DNA from: Nocardioidaceae bacterium
Lineage (GTDB): Bacteria; Actinomycetota; Actinomycetes; Propionibacteriales; Nocardioidaceae
NCBI GenBank assembly: GCA_013696555.1
Contig: JACCYJ010000034.1
Location: 1 to 33,916 of the forward strand
Length of the DNA stretch: 33,916 nucleotides
Direction: 5' to 3'
This document shows, piece by piece, positions 26,601-33,916 of the stretch (positions within the stretch are counted from its first letter, which is position 1; every line of letters starts with the position of its first letter). The position numbers were made by a program, and so were the translations under genes. The notes beneath the pieces were generated by a model. That model ran no database searches. It saw only the letters and a list, made by a program, of their open reading frames with translations, and was not told the origin of the DNA.

Positions 26601-28924
26601 CGCGATGCTCCCATGGGCAGCAACGTGCGCGAGGCAGCCGTCGGGCTGGCCCATGTCGCGATGGCCCACCGATGTTTCTTCGCGTACCGCTGCAGGGTCA
26701 CATCGGGGCTGACCGCGACCGGATGTCCGACCGCGCGCAGCAGCGGCAGGTCGGAGTGGCTGTCGGCGTAGGCGTAGCTGCGGGTCAGGTCCAGCCCGGC
26801 ACTGGTGGCCCAGTGGCGCAGCCACGCAGCCCTCGACTCCCCGACCAGCGGCGAGGAGAGCAGATGCCCCGTGCACACCCCACGAGAGTCAGTGGCCAGC
26901 TCGGCCGCCTCGATGTGGTCGAAGAGGTGCTCCAGGGGCCGGGTCAACGGCCGCACCGCCCCGGTCACCAGCACGGTCCGGTGCCCGGCGGCTCGGTGCT
27001 CCCGCACCCGGCGTATCGCCTCCGGCGACAGCCGGCCGAGGACGTGCGGTGCCAGCACCTCGTCGGCCATCGCGTTGAGCGCAGCCAGGTCAGCGCCGGC
27101 GTACTCGCGGTAGACCGCACGCAGGAAGCCGCTGCGTTCGTGCCGCTCGGCTCGGACCAGCGCCGGCAGCCGGCGGGCAATCCGGGCCAGCTCGGCCGCC
27201 CGGGCCACCGAGTCCAGCTCGTGCAACCGCATCCACAGATAGGTCTCGATGACGTTGGAGGACAACAGCGTGCCGTCCATGTCGAATATCGCCGCCACCC
27301 CTGCGGCGTCGCCCACCAACGGGGCTGTGGCGGAGGCGGCCGCCCGCCGACGGCGTCGTGCCTCGTCGAGGCGCCGGATGGGTTCGGTCACCGCCGGGCA
27401 ATGCACCCTGGTGAGATAGTGCTCCCAGTCGAACACGCCGGTGTCGAAGGCGAACAGCCGCTGGTCGTCAGGATGCAACGACGCATACAACTCGCGGGTC
27501 GCCTCGTCGACGAACCGCAGCTCGGCTTGGGCGTACTCGCGGTAGAGATCGCTGTAGCGGCGCAGGAACTCAAGCCGCCGGCGCTGGCGGTCGAGCTTGC
27601 GGGCCATCTCCCGGGTGCGATGGCTGCGCGGAACGTGGGTCACGACGTAGTCGGCCGCCTTATGGGCGCGTTCGCTGGTGACCAGCAACCGCTCCACCGC
27701 CTGGGCGCCTGGGAGCCGCCACTCGGGCAGCCGGGCGGCGCCGCGCTCCCCCGTGTCGAACGGGTGACGATCGAAGTACGCCCGGACCAGCTCGTACAAC
27801 CGAGCAAAGGTCAACGGGTTGCGAGCACCGGAGGAAATGTGGAGATAGCGCGCCCGGCCCGGCTCCGGGACGTCGCGCAGGGCTGCAACAGCCGCTGCCA
27901 CCACGTGGTCGACGGGGACGATGTCGACGATGGAGTCGGCGGAGGCGGGGAACTCGGGCAGCTCGCCCTTGCCGTACGCCAGGATGAGCGGCTCGGCCAT
28001 CTTGAAGCCCTCGATCCAGCCTGGGTACGGGGTCTCCAGGGCCGACTCGATGATGCTGGGGCGCAGGATGGTCACCGGTGCTGTGGCGGCGTGCCGCTCG
28101 ACGAGGCGCTCGCCCAGTGCCTTGGTGAACGTGTAGCTGTCGGTCCAGCCGAGGCTGCGCGCCCGCTCCGAGCCGGCGGCGACCAGCTCGTCGGTGACCC
28201 AGGCGCGGCGGCGCTCCTCTGTAGCCTGCGCCGCGGTGAGCAGCCCGGCACGCCGGTGCTCACGCTCGGCGTCCCGCCGCAGGTCGCCGAGCACCTGCGG
28301 GGTCCGGGACCGTGCCTCCACCGCGTCCCGCTGCCCGAGCGCCCATGCCGTCTCCGCGTCGACGTCGACGTCGTGGTCGACCGGCCCTTCCTCGATCGCT
28401 CCACGACGGCGACCTGCCACGTATGCGGTCGACACGTGCAGGTAATGGACTTGCGTTCCGAGGGCGGCGACCCGCTGGAGCAGGTGTTTGGTCCCGACGA
28501 CGTTGGTACCGAAGGCGTCGTCGACCGGAGGGTCGAAGGAGACGTCACCGGCGCAGTGGATGACGGTGTCGATGTCTTCCGGCAATGCTGGTACGTCCGA
28601 CAGGTCGCCTTCGATCACTCGGATGCGCGCCTCGAGGACCGCATGAGCTCCTCCGCCCGCCACGACGATGTCGGCGAAGATGCGCTTGGTGAGCAGGGTG
28701 CGGACACGTTCGGCCGCGGAGACCGATCCCTTCGGCCGGACCAGCACCGTGAGGTGGGTCTCCGGCAGGGAGCCGAGGATCCGGTGGAGCAGCGCCTCAC
28801 CGACGAAGCCGGTGACACCGGTCAACAGCAGCCGCTTGCCCGCGAGGCATTCGGCCAGGAGCGACGGGGTGTTCGGCAGCAAAGCCACCAACCCATCCTG
28901 CACCACCCACGAGAAATGATGCAT
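26597..28924 (-). CDS. Fatty acyl-CoA reductase-like (NAD-binding male-sterility) protein fused to a C-terminal HAD-IB phosphatase
   Basis: KRLLLTGVTGFVGEALLHRIL (GxTGFxG), DSYTFTKALGERLV (YxxxK), FAR C-terminal-like FDTGVFDWEHYL; HAD motifs AIFDMDGTLLSSNVIE, VLVTGA, YADSHSDLPLL. GTG at 28888, preceded by AGGA, is an alternative start. Confidence 0.85.
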   Translation of the reverse strand: MHHFSWVVQDGLVALLPNTPSLLAECLAGKRLLLTGVTGFVGEALLHRILGSLPETHLTVLVRPKGSVSAAERVRTLLTKRIFADIVVAGGGAHAVLEARIRVIEGDLSDVPALPEDIDTVIHCAGDVSFDPPVDDAFGTNVVGTKHLLQRVAALGTQVHYLHVSTAYVAGRRRGAIEEGPVDHDVDVDAETAWALGQRDAVEARSRTPQVLGDLRRDAEREHRRAGLLTAAQATEERRRAWVTDELVAAGSERARSLGWTDSYTFTKALGERLVERHAATAPVTILRPSIIESALETPYPGWIEGFKMAEPLILAYGKGELPEFPASADSIVDIVPVDHVVAAAVAALRDVPEPGRARYLHISSGARNPLTFARLYELVRAYFDRHPFDTGERGAARLPEWRLPGAQAVERLLVTSERAHKAADYVVTHVPRSHRTREMARKLDRQRRRLEFLRRYSDLYREYAQAELRFVDEATRELYASLHPDDQRLFAFDTGVFDWEHYLTRVHCPAVTEPIRRLDEARRRRRAAASATAPLVGDAAGVAAIFDMDGTLLSSNVIETYLWMRLHELDSVARAAELARIARRLPALVRAERHERSGFLRAVYREYAGADLAALNAMADEVLAPHVLGRLSPEAIRRVREHRAAGHRTVLVTGAVRPLTRPLEHLFDHIEAAELATDSRGVCTGHLLSSPLVGESRAAWLRHWATSAGLDLTRSYAYADSHSDLPLLRAVGHPVAVSPDVTLQRYAKKHRWAIATWASPTAASRTLLPMGASR

Positions 28925-28946
28925 TCGTGCTGCTCGAGCAGCACGA
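28925..28946. terminator. Perfect 22-nt palindrome TCGTGCTGCTCGAGCAGCACGA; clpX terminator or operator of the downstream operon
   Basis: Self-complementary over the whole length (9-bp stem with TCGA loop as RNA); lies between the clpX stop and the first gene of the accessory operon. No U-tract. Confidence 0.5.
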
Positions 28947-28969
28947 GCGCAGAGACGCTCTGATGGTGC

Positions 28970-30247
28970 TCAGGCGGACTTGCGGGACTTCTTCTCCACC
29001 TCGCGCGGCACCAGCGTCGGGTTGACGTTGTCGAGCACGACCTCGCCGGTGACCACGACCTTCGCAACATCGTCTCGGCTCGGGACCTCGTACATGACGT
29101 TGAGCAGGACCTCTTCGATAATCGCCCGCAACCCACGCGCCCCCGTGCCGCGCAGCATCGCCTGATCGGACATCGCCTCGATCGCGTCGGAGGTGAACTC
29201 CAGCTCGACCCCGTCGAGCTCGAACAGCTTCGCGTACTGCTTGACCAGCGCATTGCGCGGCGTGGTCAGGATCTCGATGAGCGCATCGCGGTCGAGGCTG
29301 TCGACAGTTGCGATGACCGGCAGCCGACCGATGAACTCGGGGATGAGGCCGAACTTCAGCAGATCCTCCGGCATCACCTTGGCGAAGATCGTGCTCGGGT
29401 CAGCCTTGCTGATGGATTGCAGCTCGGCGTTGAAACCGAGGGTCTTCCGGCCGCTGCGCTGCTCGATGATGCCTTCGAGTCCGGCGAAGGCGCCGCCCAC
29501 GACAAACAAGATGTTGGTCGTGTCGATCTGGATGAACTCCTGGTGTGGGTGCTTGCGCCCGCCCTGCGGGGGGACAGAAGCCGTTGTCCCTTCGAGGATC
29601 TTCAGCAGAGCCTGCTGCACTCCCTCGCCGGACACGTCACGGGTGATCGAGGGGTTTTCGCTCTTTCGAGCGATCTTGTCGACCTCGTCGATGTAGATGA
29701 TGCCGGTCTCGGCCTTTTTGACGTCGTAGTCGGCGGCCTGGATGAGTTTGAGCAGGATGTTTTCGACGTCTTCACCGACGTAACCGGCCTCGGTCAATGC
29801 GGTGGCGTCCGCGATGGCGAACGGCACGTTGAGCATGCGCGCCAGCGTTTGGGCGAGGTAGGTCTTCCCGCACCCGGTCGGGCCGATCAACAAGATGTTG
29901 GACTTGGCCAGCTCGACGGAATCGTCCTTGGTGTGCCGACCAGCCACTACGCCCGCTTTGACCCGCTTGTAGTGGTTGTAGACCGCCACCGCGAGCGCCT
30001 TCTTGGCGGCGTCCTGGCCGATGACGTAGCCGTTGAGGAAGTCATAGATCTCGCGTGGCTTCGGCAGCTCGTCGAGGCCGACCTCGGCTCCCTCGGACAG
30101 CTCCTCCTCGATGATCTCGTTGCACAAGTCGATGCACTCGTCGCAGATGTAAACCCCTGGCCCGGCGATGAGCTTCTTGACCTGCTTTTGGCTCTTGCCG
30201 CAGAAGGAGCATTTCAGCAGGTCGCCACCGTCACCGATGCGTGCCAC
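28970..30247 (-). CDS. clpX: ATP-dependent Clp protease ATP-binding subunit ClpX
   Basis: Zn finger [32 protein letters not shown], Walker [14 protein letters not shown]-type sensor region, [13 protein letters not shown]. Confidence 0.97.
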   Translation of the reverse strand: MARIGDGGDLLKCSFCGKSQKQVKKLIAGPGVYICDECIDLCNEIIEEELSEGAEVGLDELPKPREIYDFLNGYVIGQDAAKKALAVAVYNHYKRVKAGVVAGRHTKDDSVELAKSNILLIGPTGCGKTYLAQTLARMLNVPFAIADATALTEAGYVGEDVENILLKLIQAADYDVKKAETGIIYIDEVDKIARKSENPSITRDVSGEGVQQALLKILEGTTASVPPQGGRKHPHQEFIQIDTTNILFVVGGAFAGLEGIIEQRSGRKTLGFNAELQSISKADPSTIFAKVMPEDLLKFGLIPEFIGRLPVIATVDSLDRDALIEILTTPRNALVKQYAKLFELDGVELEFTSDAIEAMSDQAMLRGTGARGLRAIIEEVLLNVMYEVPSRDDVAKVVVTGEVVLDNVNPTLVPREVEKKSRKSA

Positions 30248-30394
30248 CAGGAACGCCCTCCTCGTCGGTTTCCCCGACCCATCAGCTGTGTGTCCGAGGG
30301 GAATGCAGGTCTCGACCGTACCGCTTACCCCCGACCGACCGGGGTGACAAACGCCCCGGGTCCCGTACGCCCGCGGCGAACGCCACCACCTGGC

Positions 30395-31003
30395 TCAGAC
30401 GCTCGCGAGCGAGGCCTTGCGCGACTCCAGTACCTGGTCGACCAGGCCGTACTCGACCGCTGCCTCGGCAGTGAGGATCTTGTCGCGTTCGATGTCGCGA
30501 CCGACCTCCTCCAGCGACTTGCCAGTGTGCTCGGCGATCATTTTCTCGAGCAGCGCTCGCATCCGCAGGATCTCGTTGGCCTGGATCTCGATGTCGGATG
30601 CCTGGCCGTACGACGCCTCGGTGTAGGGCTGGTGGATGAGGATGCGGCTGTTGGGCAGGGCGAGTCTCTTGCCTGGCGCACCCGCGGCCAGCAGGATCGC
30701 CGCTGCCGAGGCGGCCTGGCCGAGGCAGACCGTGTTGATCTCGGGCTTGACGAACCGCATGGTGTCGTAGATCGCGGTGAGCGCCGTAAACGAGCCGCCG
30801 GGTGAGTTGATGTAGATGAAGATGTCGCGATCGGGATCCATCGACTCCAGGCACAAGATTTGCGCCATCACCGCATTGGCCACGTCATCGCTGATGGGGG
30901 TGCCGAGGAAGATGATTCGATCCTCGAAGAGTTTCGCGTACGGGTCGATCCGGCGGAAACCGTAGGAGGTGCGCTCTTCCCACTGCGGGATGTAGTAGTT
31001 CAT
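30395..31003 (-). CDS. clpP2: ATP-dependent Clp protease proteolytic subunit (ClpP2-like)
   Basis: [57 protein letters not shown] (catalytic Ser), [11 protein letters not shown] (catalytic His). Confidence 0.95.
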   Translation of the reverse strand: MNYYIPQWEERTSYGFRRIDPYAKLFEDRIIFLGTPISDDVANAVMAQILCLESMDPDRDIFIYINSPGGSFTALTAIYDTMRFVKPEINTVCLGQAASAAAILLAAGAPGKRLALPNSRILIHQPYTEASYGQASDIEIQANEILRMRALLEKMIAEHTGKSLEEVGRDIERDKILTAEAAVEYGLVDQVLESRKASLASV

Positions 31004-31677
31004 GGAGTTTTCCCTCCTGGGCGCTGCTGCGCTGGGCGTCCCTGGGCGGTGACCTCGCCGGCGCTAGCCACGACGTGGTCGATGAAGCCGTAGTCGCGGG
31101 CTTGGTCGGCGGTGAACCACCGGTCGCGGTCTGCGTCGGTCTCGATCTGGTCGACGGACTGGCCCGTGTGCTCGGCGATCAACGAGAACAGCTGCCGCTT
31201 GATGTGCAAGGACTGCTCCGCCTGGATCTTGATGTCGCTGGCCGATCCGCCCAGGCCGCCGGAGGGTTGGTGCATCATGATCCGGGCATGCGGGAGCGCG
31301 TAGCGCTTGTCGGGGGCGCCGGCACACACCAGGAACTGGCCCATCGAAGCCGCCAGACCCATCGCGACGGTGGCCACGTCGTTGGAGATGTACTGCATCG
31401 TGTCGTAGATCGCCATGCCCGCGTCGACGGAGCCACCGGGCGAGTTGATGTAGAGGAAGATGTCGCGCTTGGGGTCCTCGGCGTTGAGCAGCAGCATCTG
31501 CGCGCAGATCGCATTGGCGTTCTGATCCCGGACCTCGGAGCCCAAGAAGACGATGCGCTCCTTGAGCAGCCGTTGGTAGATGTGATCGTCCAGCCCATAT
31601 GGCTGACCGTTCGATTGGGCGTCGGAAAGCTTGGGTGTCACGCGCTCGACACTATCGGGGGCTGCGGAGCTTCCCAC
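31000..31677 (-). CDS. clpP1: ATP-dependent Clp protease proteolytic subunit (ClpP1-like)
   Basis: [79 protein letters not shown]; 4-nt overlap with clpP2. Exact start uncertain. Confidence 0.94.
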   Translation of the reverse strand: MGSSAAPDSVERVTPKLSDAQSNGQPYGLDDHIYQRLLKERIVFLGSEVRDQNANAICAQMLLLNAEDPKRDIFLYINSPGGSVDAGMAIYDTMQYISNDVATVAMGLAASMGQFLVCAGAPDKRYALPHARIMMHQPSGGLGGSASDIKIQAEQSLHIKRQLFSLIAEHTGQSVDQIETDADRDRWFTADQARDYGFIDHVVASAGEVTAQGRPAQQRPGGKTP

Positions 31678-31791
31678 GCGCTACCAGCCCCTGTTCGCTG
31701 TCGGCGCACCCCACATCCGCTGTGCCCCTGTTCTCGCTGAGCCCGACGTATTTGCCGCGACGCGCCGACCAATGCCCCGAACGCGTCAGCC

Positions 31792-33159
31792 TCACGGTGA
31801 CTCTTCGACCTCGGCCGCTGCCTCTTCATCGGCGTACGTCCCGTCGGGTTGTAACCGCTTCAGCTCGACCGGGTTACCCGATGCGTCGGTGACCGCGGCG
31901 CTCTCGACGATCACCGCCAGCGCCTTTCCGCGTACTACCTCGCTGACCAGCGAGGGAATGTGGTTGTGCTCCATCGCGTGCTTCGCATAGTCATCCGGGC
32001 TCACCCGTGCCTGCTGCGCGCGGCGCACGATGTGCTGGGTGAGCTCGGACTCGTCGACGCCCAGCTGCTGGGTGCGGGCCACCTCGTCGAGCAGGAACTG
32101 GGACGCCAGGGAGTCACGGACGCGCTTTTGCAGATCGTCCTCGAACTCCTCCTCGGTCCGCCCCTCGGTCGCGAGATACGTCGACATCGTCATCCCGCTG
32201 TACGTGAGCTGCTCGTCGATCTGCTTGCGACGAGCGGCGAGCTCGTCGGCAACGACTTGCTCCGGCAGCGGCACCTCGACCAGCGAGAGCAGCCGTTCTA
32301 GGACTGCATCGCGAGCCGCTGTCGCTTGCTCCATGCGCCGGGCACGGGCAAGTCGTTCTCGCAGGTCGTCGCGCAACTCGGTGACGGTGTCGAACTCACT
32401 GGCAAGTTGAGCGAAGTCATCGTCGAGCGCGGGCAGCTCCTGCTCCTGCACCGCCGAAACACTGACTTCGACGTCTACCGGCTGGCCGGCCAGGTCACCG
32501 GCCAACAGGGCGGTCGCGAACGTCTGCACATCCCCCGCTGCCATCCCCACCAACGCCTCGTCCAGGCCGTCAAGCATCGTGTCGTTGCCAACCTGGTACG
32601 AGACACCGGTCGCTTGCGCCGACTCCACCGGCTCCCCGTTCTGGGCCGCCGACAGGTCGATGGTCACGAAGTCACCGTTGGCGGCGGCCCGGTCAACCTC
32701 CTGCAGCGTTCCGAACCGTTCGCGCAGCGCCTGCACCTGCTCCTCGACGTCCTCATCAGTCACGACCGCGTCCTCGACGCTGACCTCGAGTCCCTCGTAC
32801 ACCGGCAGCGTGATCTCGGGGACTACGTCGAGCTCAGCGGTGAACTCCAGCGACTCCCCGTCGCCGAACTGTGTGACGTCGATCTGCGGCGATGACAGTG
32901 GTTTGACGTCGTTCTCACGCAACGCCTGCATGTACAGCGTGGGCAGGGCTTCGTTGACGGCCTCCTCCAGCACGGCCCCGCGCCCGATGCGCTGGTCGAC
33001 GATGGCGGCCGGCACCCTTCCCCGTCGAAAGCCCGGGATTGTGATTTGCTGCGCGATCTTCTTGTACGCAGCGTCCAGACTCGGCTTGAGCTCCTCGAAC
33101 GGCACCTCGACGGTGAGCTTGACCCGGGTGGGATTCAGGGTCTCGGTGGCGCTCTTCAC
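31792..33159 (-). CDS. tig: Trigger factor
   Basis: VKSATETLNPTRVKLTVEVPFEELKPSLDAAYKKIAQQITIPGFRRGRVPAAIVDQRIGRGAVLEEAVN; GTG start at 33159. Confidence 0.95.
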   Translation of the reverse strand: MKSATETLNPTRVKLTVEVPFEELKPSLDAAYKKIAQQITIPGFRRGRVPAAIVDQRIGRGAVLEEAVNEALPTLYMQALRENDVKPLSSPQIDVTQFGDGESLEFTAELDVVPEITLPVYEGLEVSVEDAVVTDEDVEEQVQALRERFGTLQEVDRAAANGDFVTIDLSAAQNGEPVESAQATGVSYQVGNDTMLDGLDEALVGMAAGDVQTFATALLAGDLAGQPVDVEVSVSAVQEQELPALDDDFAQLASEFDTVTELRDDLRERLARARRMEQATAARDAVLERLLSLVEVPLPEQVVADELAARRKQIDEQLTYSGMTMSTYLATEGRTEEEFEDDLQKRVRDSLASQFLLDEVARTQQLGVDESELTQHIVRRAQQARVSPDDYAKHAMEHNHIPSLVSEVVRGKALAVIVESAAVTDASGNPVELKRLQPDGTYADEEAAAEVEESP

Positions 33160-33221
33160 GTGGTGGTGCTCCTTGATCGATGTGCTGAAAAGCCGGGGCA
33201 CGCGTGTCGGTGTGATCGGAG

Positions 33222-33294
33222 TCGGGGCGACAGGACTCGAACCTGCGATCTCCTGCTCCCAAAGCAGGCGCGCTAGCCACTACGCTACGCCCCG
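33222..33294 (-). tRNA. tRNA-Pro (anticodon TGG)
   Basis: Reverse complement CGGGGCGTAGCGTAGTGGCTAGCGCGCCTGCTTTGGGAGCAGGAGATCGCAGGTTCGAGTCCTGTCGCCCCGA; acceptor CGGGGCG/CGCCCCG, anticodon loop TTTGGGA. Confidence 0.94.
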
Positions 33295-33373
33295 CGACGA
33301 CGGGGAAGTCTAGTGGACGTCACTCCCCCGGGTTCTCGAAGATCCCCCAACGACGTGGATGCGGCACCCCAAC

Positions 33374-33417
33374 TTGTCACTCTCAGACCAGGCTATGACC
33401 TGATCTGACAGTGACAA
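33374..33417. repeat. 44-nt near-perfect inverted repeat (19-nt arms, 6-nt spacer), likely regulatory
   Basis: TTGTCACTCTCAGACCAGG-ctatga-CCTGATCTGACAGTGACAA; arms differ at two positions. Overlaps the annotated GTG start at 33411. Confidence 0.65.
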
Positions 33418-33800
33418 CTCCGGCTAACGTCACGGGTGTGAGCCGCGTCATCATCTCGTTCTACGAGGCGCTCGAGGCGCGTGACTGGGCCGCTCTGGAG
33501 AAGCTGCTCGACTTCGACATCGTGTACGAGGTGCCGCAGACCCAGGAGCGGGTGTCGGGCCGCAGCGCGTACATACGCTTCAACCGCGACTATCCAGGCG
33601 ACTGGTATCTGGAGGTCCAAAGGGCCTACGAGGACGACATCGGCGGTGCCGCCGAGGTGAGCTTCCGCGTCGGCGGAGAAGTGATGGTCAACGTCGCGTT
33701 CTTCGAGCTGTCGGCGGGACGGGTGCGGACCATCCGCGACTACTGGCCGGAGCCGTACCAGCCACCGCCTGGGCGGGAGCACCTCGTTGAGCGCTACTGA
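33411..33800 (+). CDS. Nuclear transport factor 2 (NTF2/SnoaL)-like protein
   Basis: VIISFYEALEARDWAALEKLLDFDIVYEVPQTQERVSGRSAYIRFNRDYPGDW ... VNVAFFELSAGRVRTIRDYW; GTG at 33438 is an alternative start. Confidence 0.78.
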   Translation: MTTPANVTGVSRVIISFYEALEARDWAALEKLLDFDIVYEVPQTQERVSGRSAYIRFNRDYPGDWYLEVQRAYEDDIGGAAEVSFRVGGEVMVNVAFFELSAGRVRTIRDYWPEPYQPPPGREHLVERY

Positions 33801-33844
33801 GTCGGGCCGCCATGCGATCATGGGCGCGCGAATGGTCCTCGCAT

Positions 33845-33915
<71 letters not shown>

Positions 33916-33916
33916 C

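Noticed and set aside
26672-28963. 763-aa plus-strand ORF antisense to the reductase-HAD gene
   Set aside because: Typical high-GC antisense shadow frame; composition is random-looking (His/Arg/Gly/Val rich), no recognisable motif, and the opposite strand encodes clear catalytic motifs.

Overview
High-GC actinobacterial chromosome segment. Most of it is a conserved housekeeping block on the minus strand: tRNA-Ala, histidine phosphatase, rsfS, nadD, obg, rpmA, rplU, rne, a TIGR03936/TIGR03960 radical-SAM pair, rodA, PBP2, mreD, mreC, mreB, ndk, DUF4233, folC, clpX, clpP2, clpP1, tig and tRNA-Pro. valS is on the plus strand, and an NTF2-like gene plus tRNA-Gly sit at the right edge. From memory the gene order resembles the tig-clp-valS-folC-ndk-rne-obg-nadD region of other actinobacteria. 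The non-housekeeping content lies between valS and clpX (21.4-28.9 kb): a secreted RTX-repeat protein, a mycothiol-dependent maleylpyruvate isomerase-family protein, and a tightly overlapping four-gene operon. That operon encodes a fatty acyl-CoA reductase-like/HAD-IB fusion, a Zn alcohol dehydrogenase, a divergent lactate racemase (LarA)-like protein and a PlsC-type acyltransferase. It is the best candidate for an undescribed pathway here. Other items worth a second look: a bipartite palindromic motif (CAGGTGAACCTGGTATCAG ... GCCAGGTGAAG) shared by two distant promoter regions, an archaeal/rickettsial-like ValRS whose HIGH motif reads HVGS, two perfect 22-24 nt palindromes bracketing the four-gene operon, and a 44-nt near-perfect inverted repeat at the start of the NTF2-like gene. 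No CRISPR array, transposase, integrase or phage gene was recognised. All product calls come from reading motifs by eye; no database search was run.
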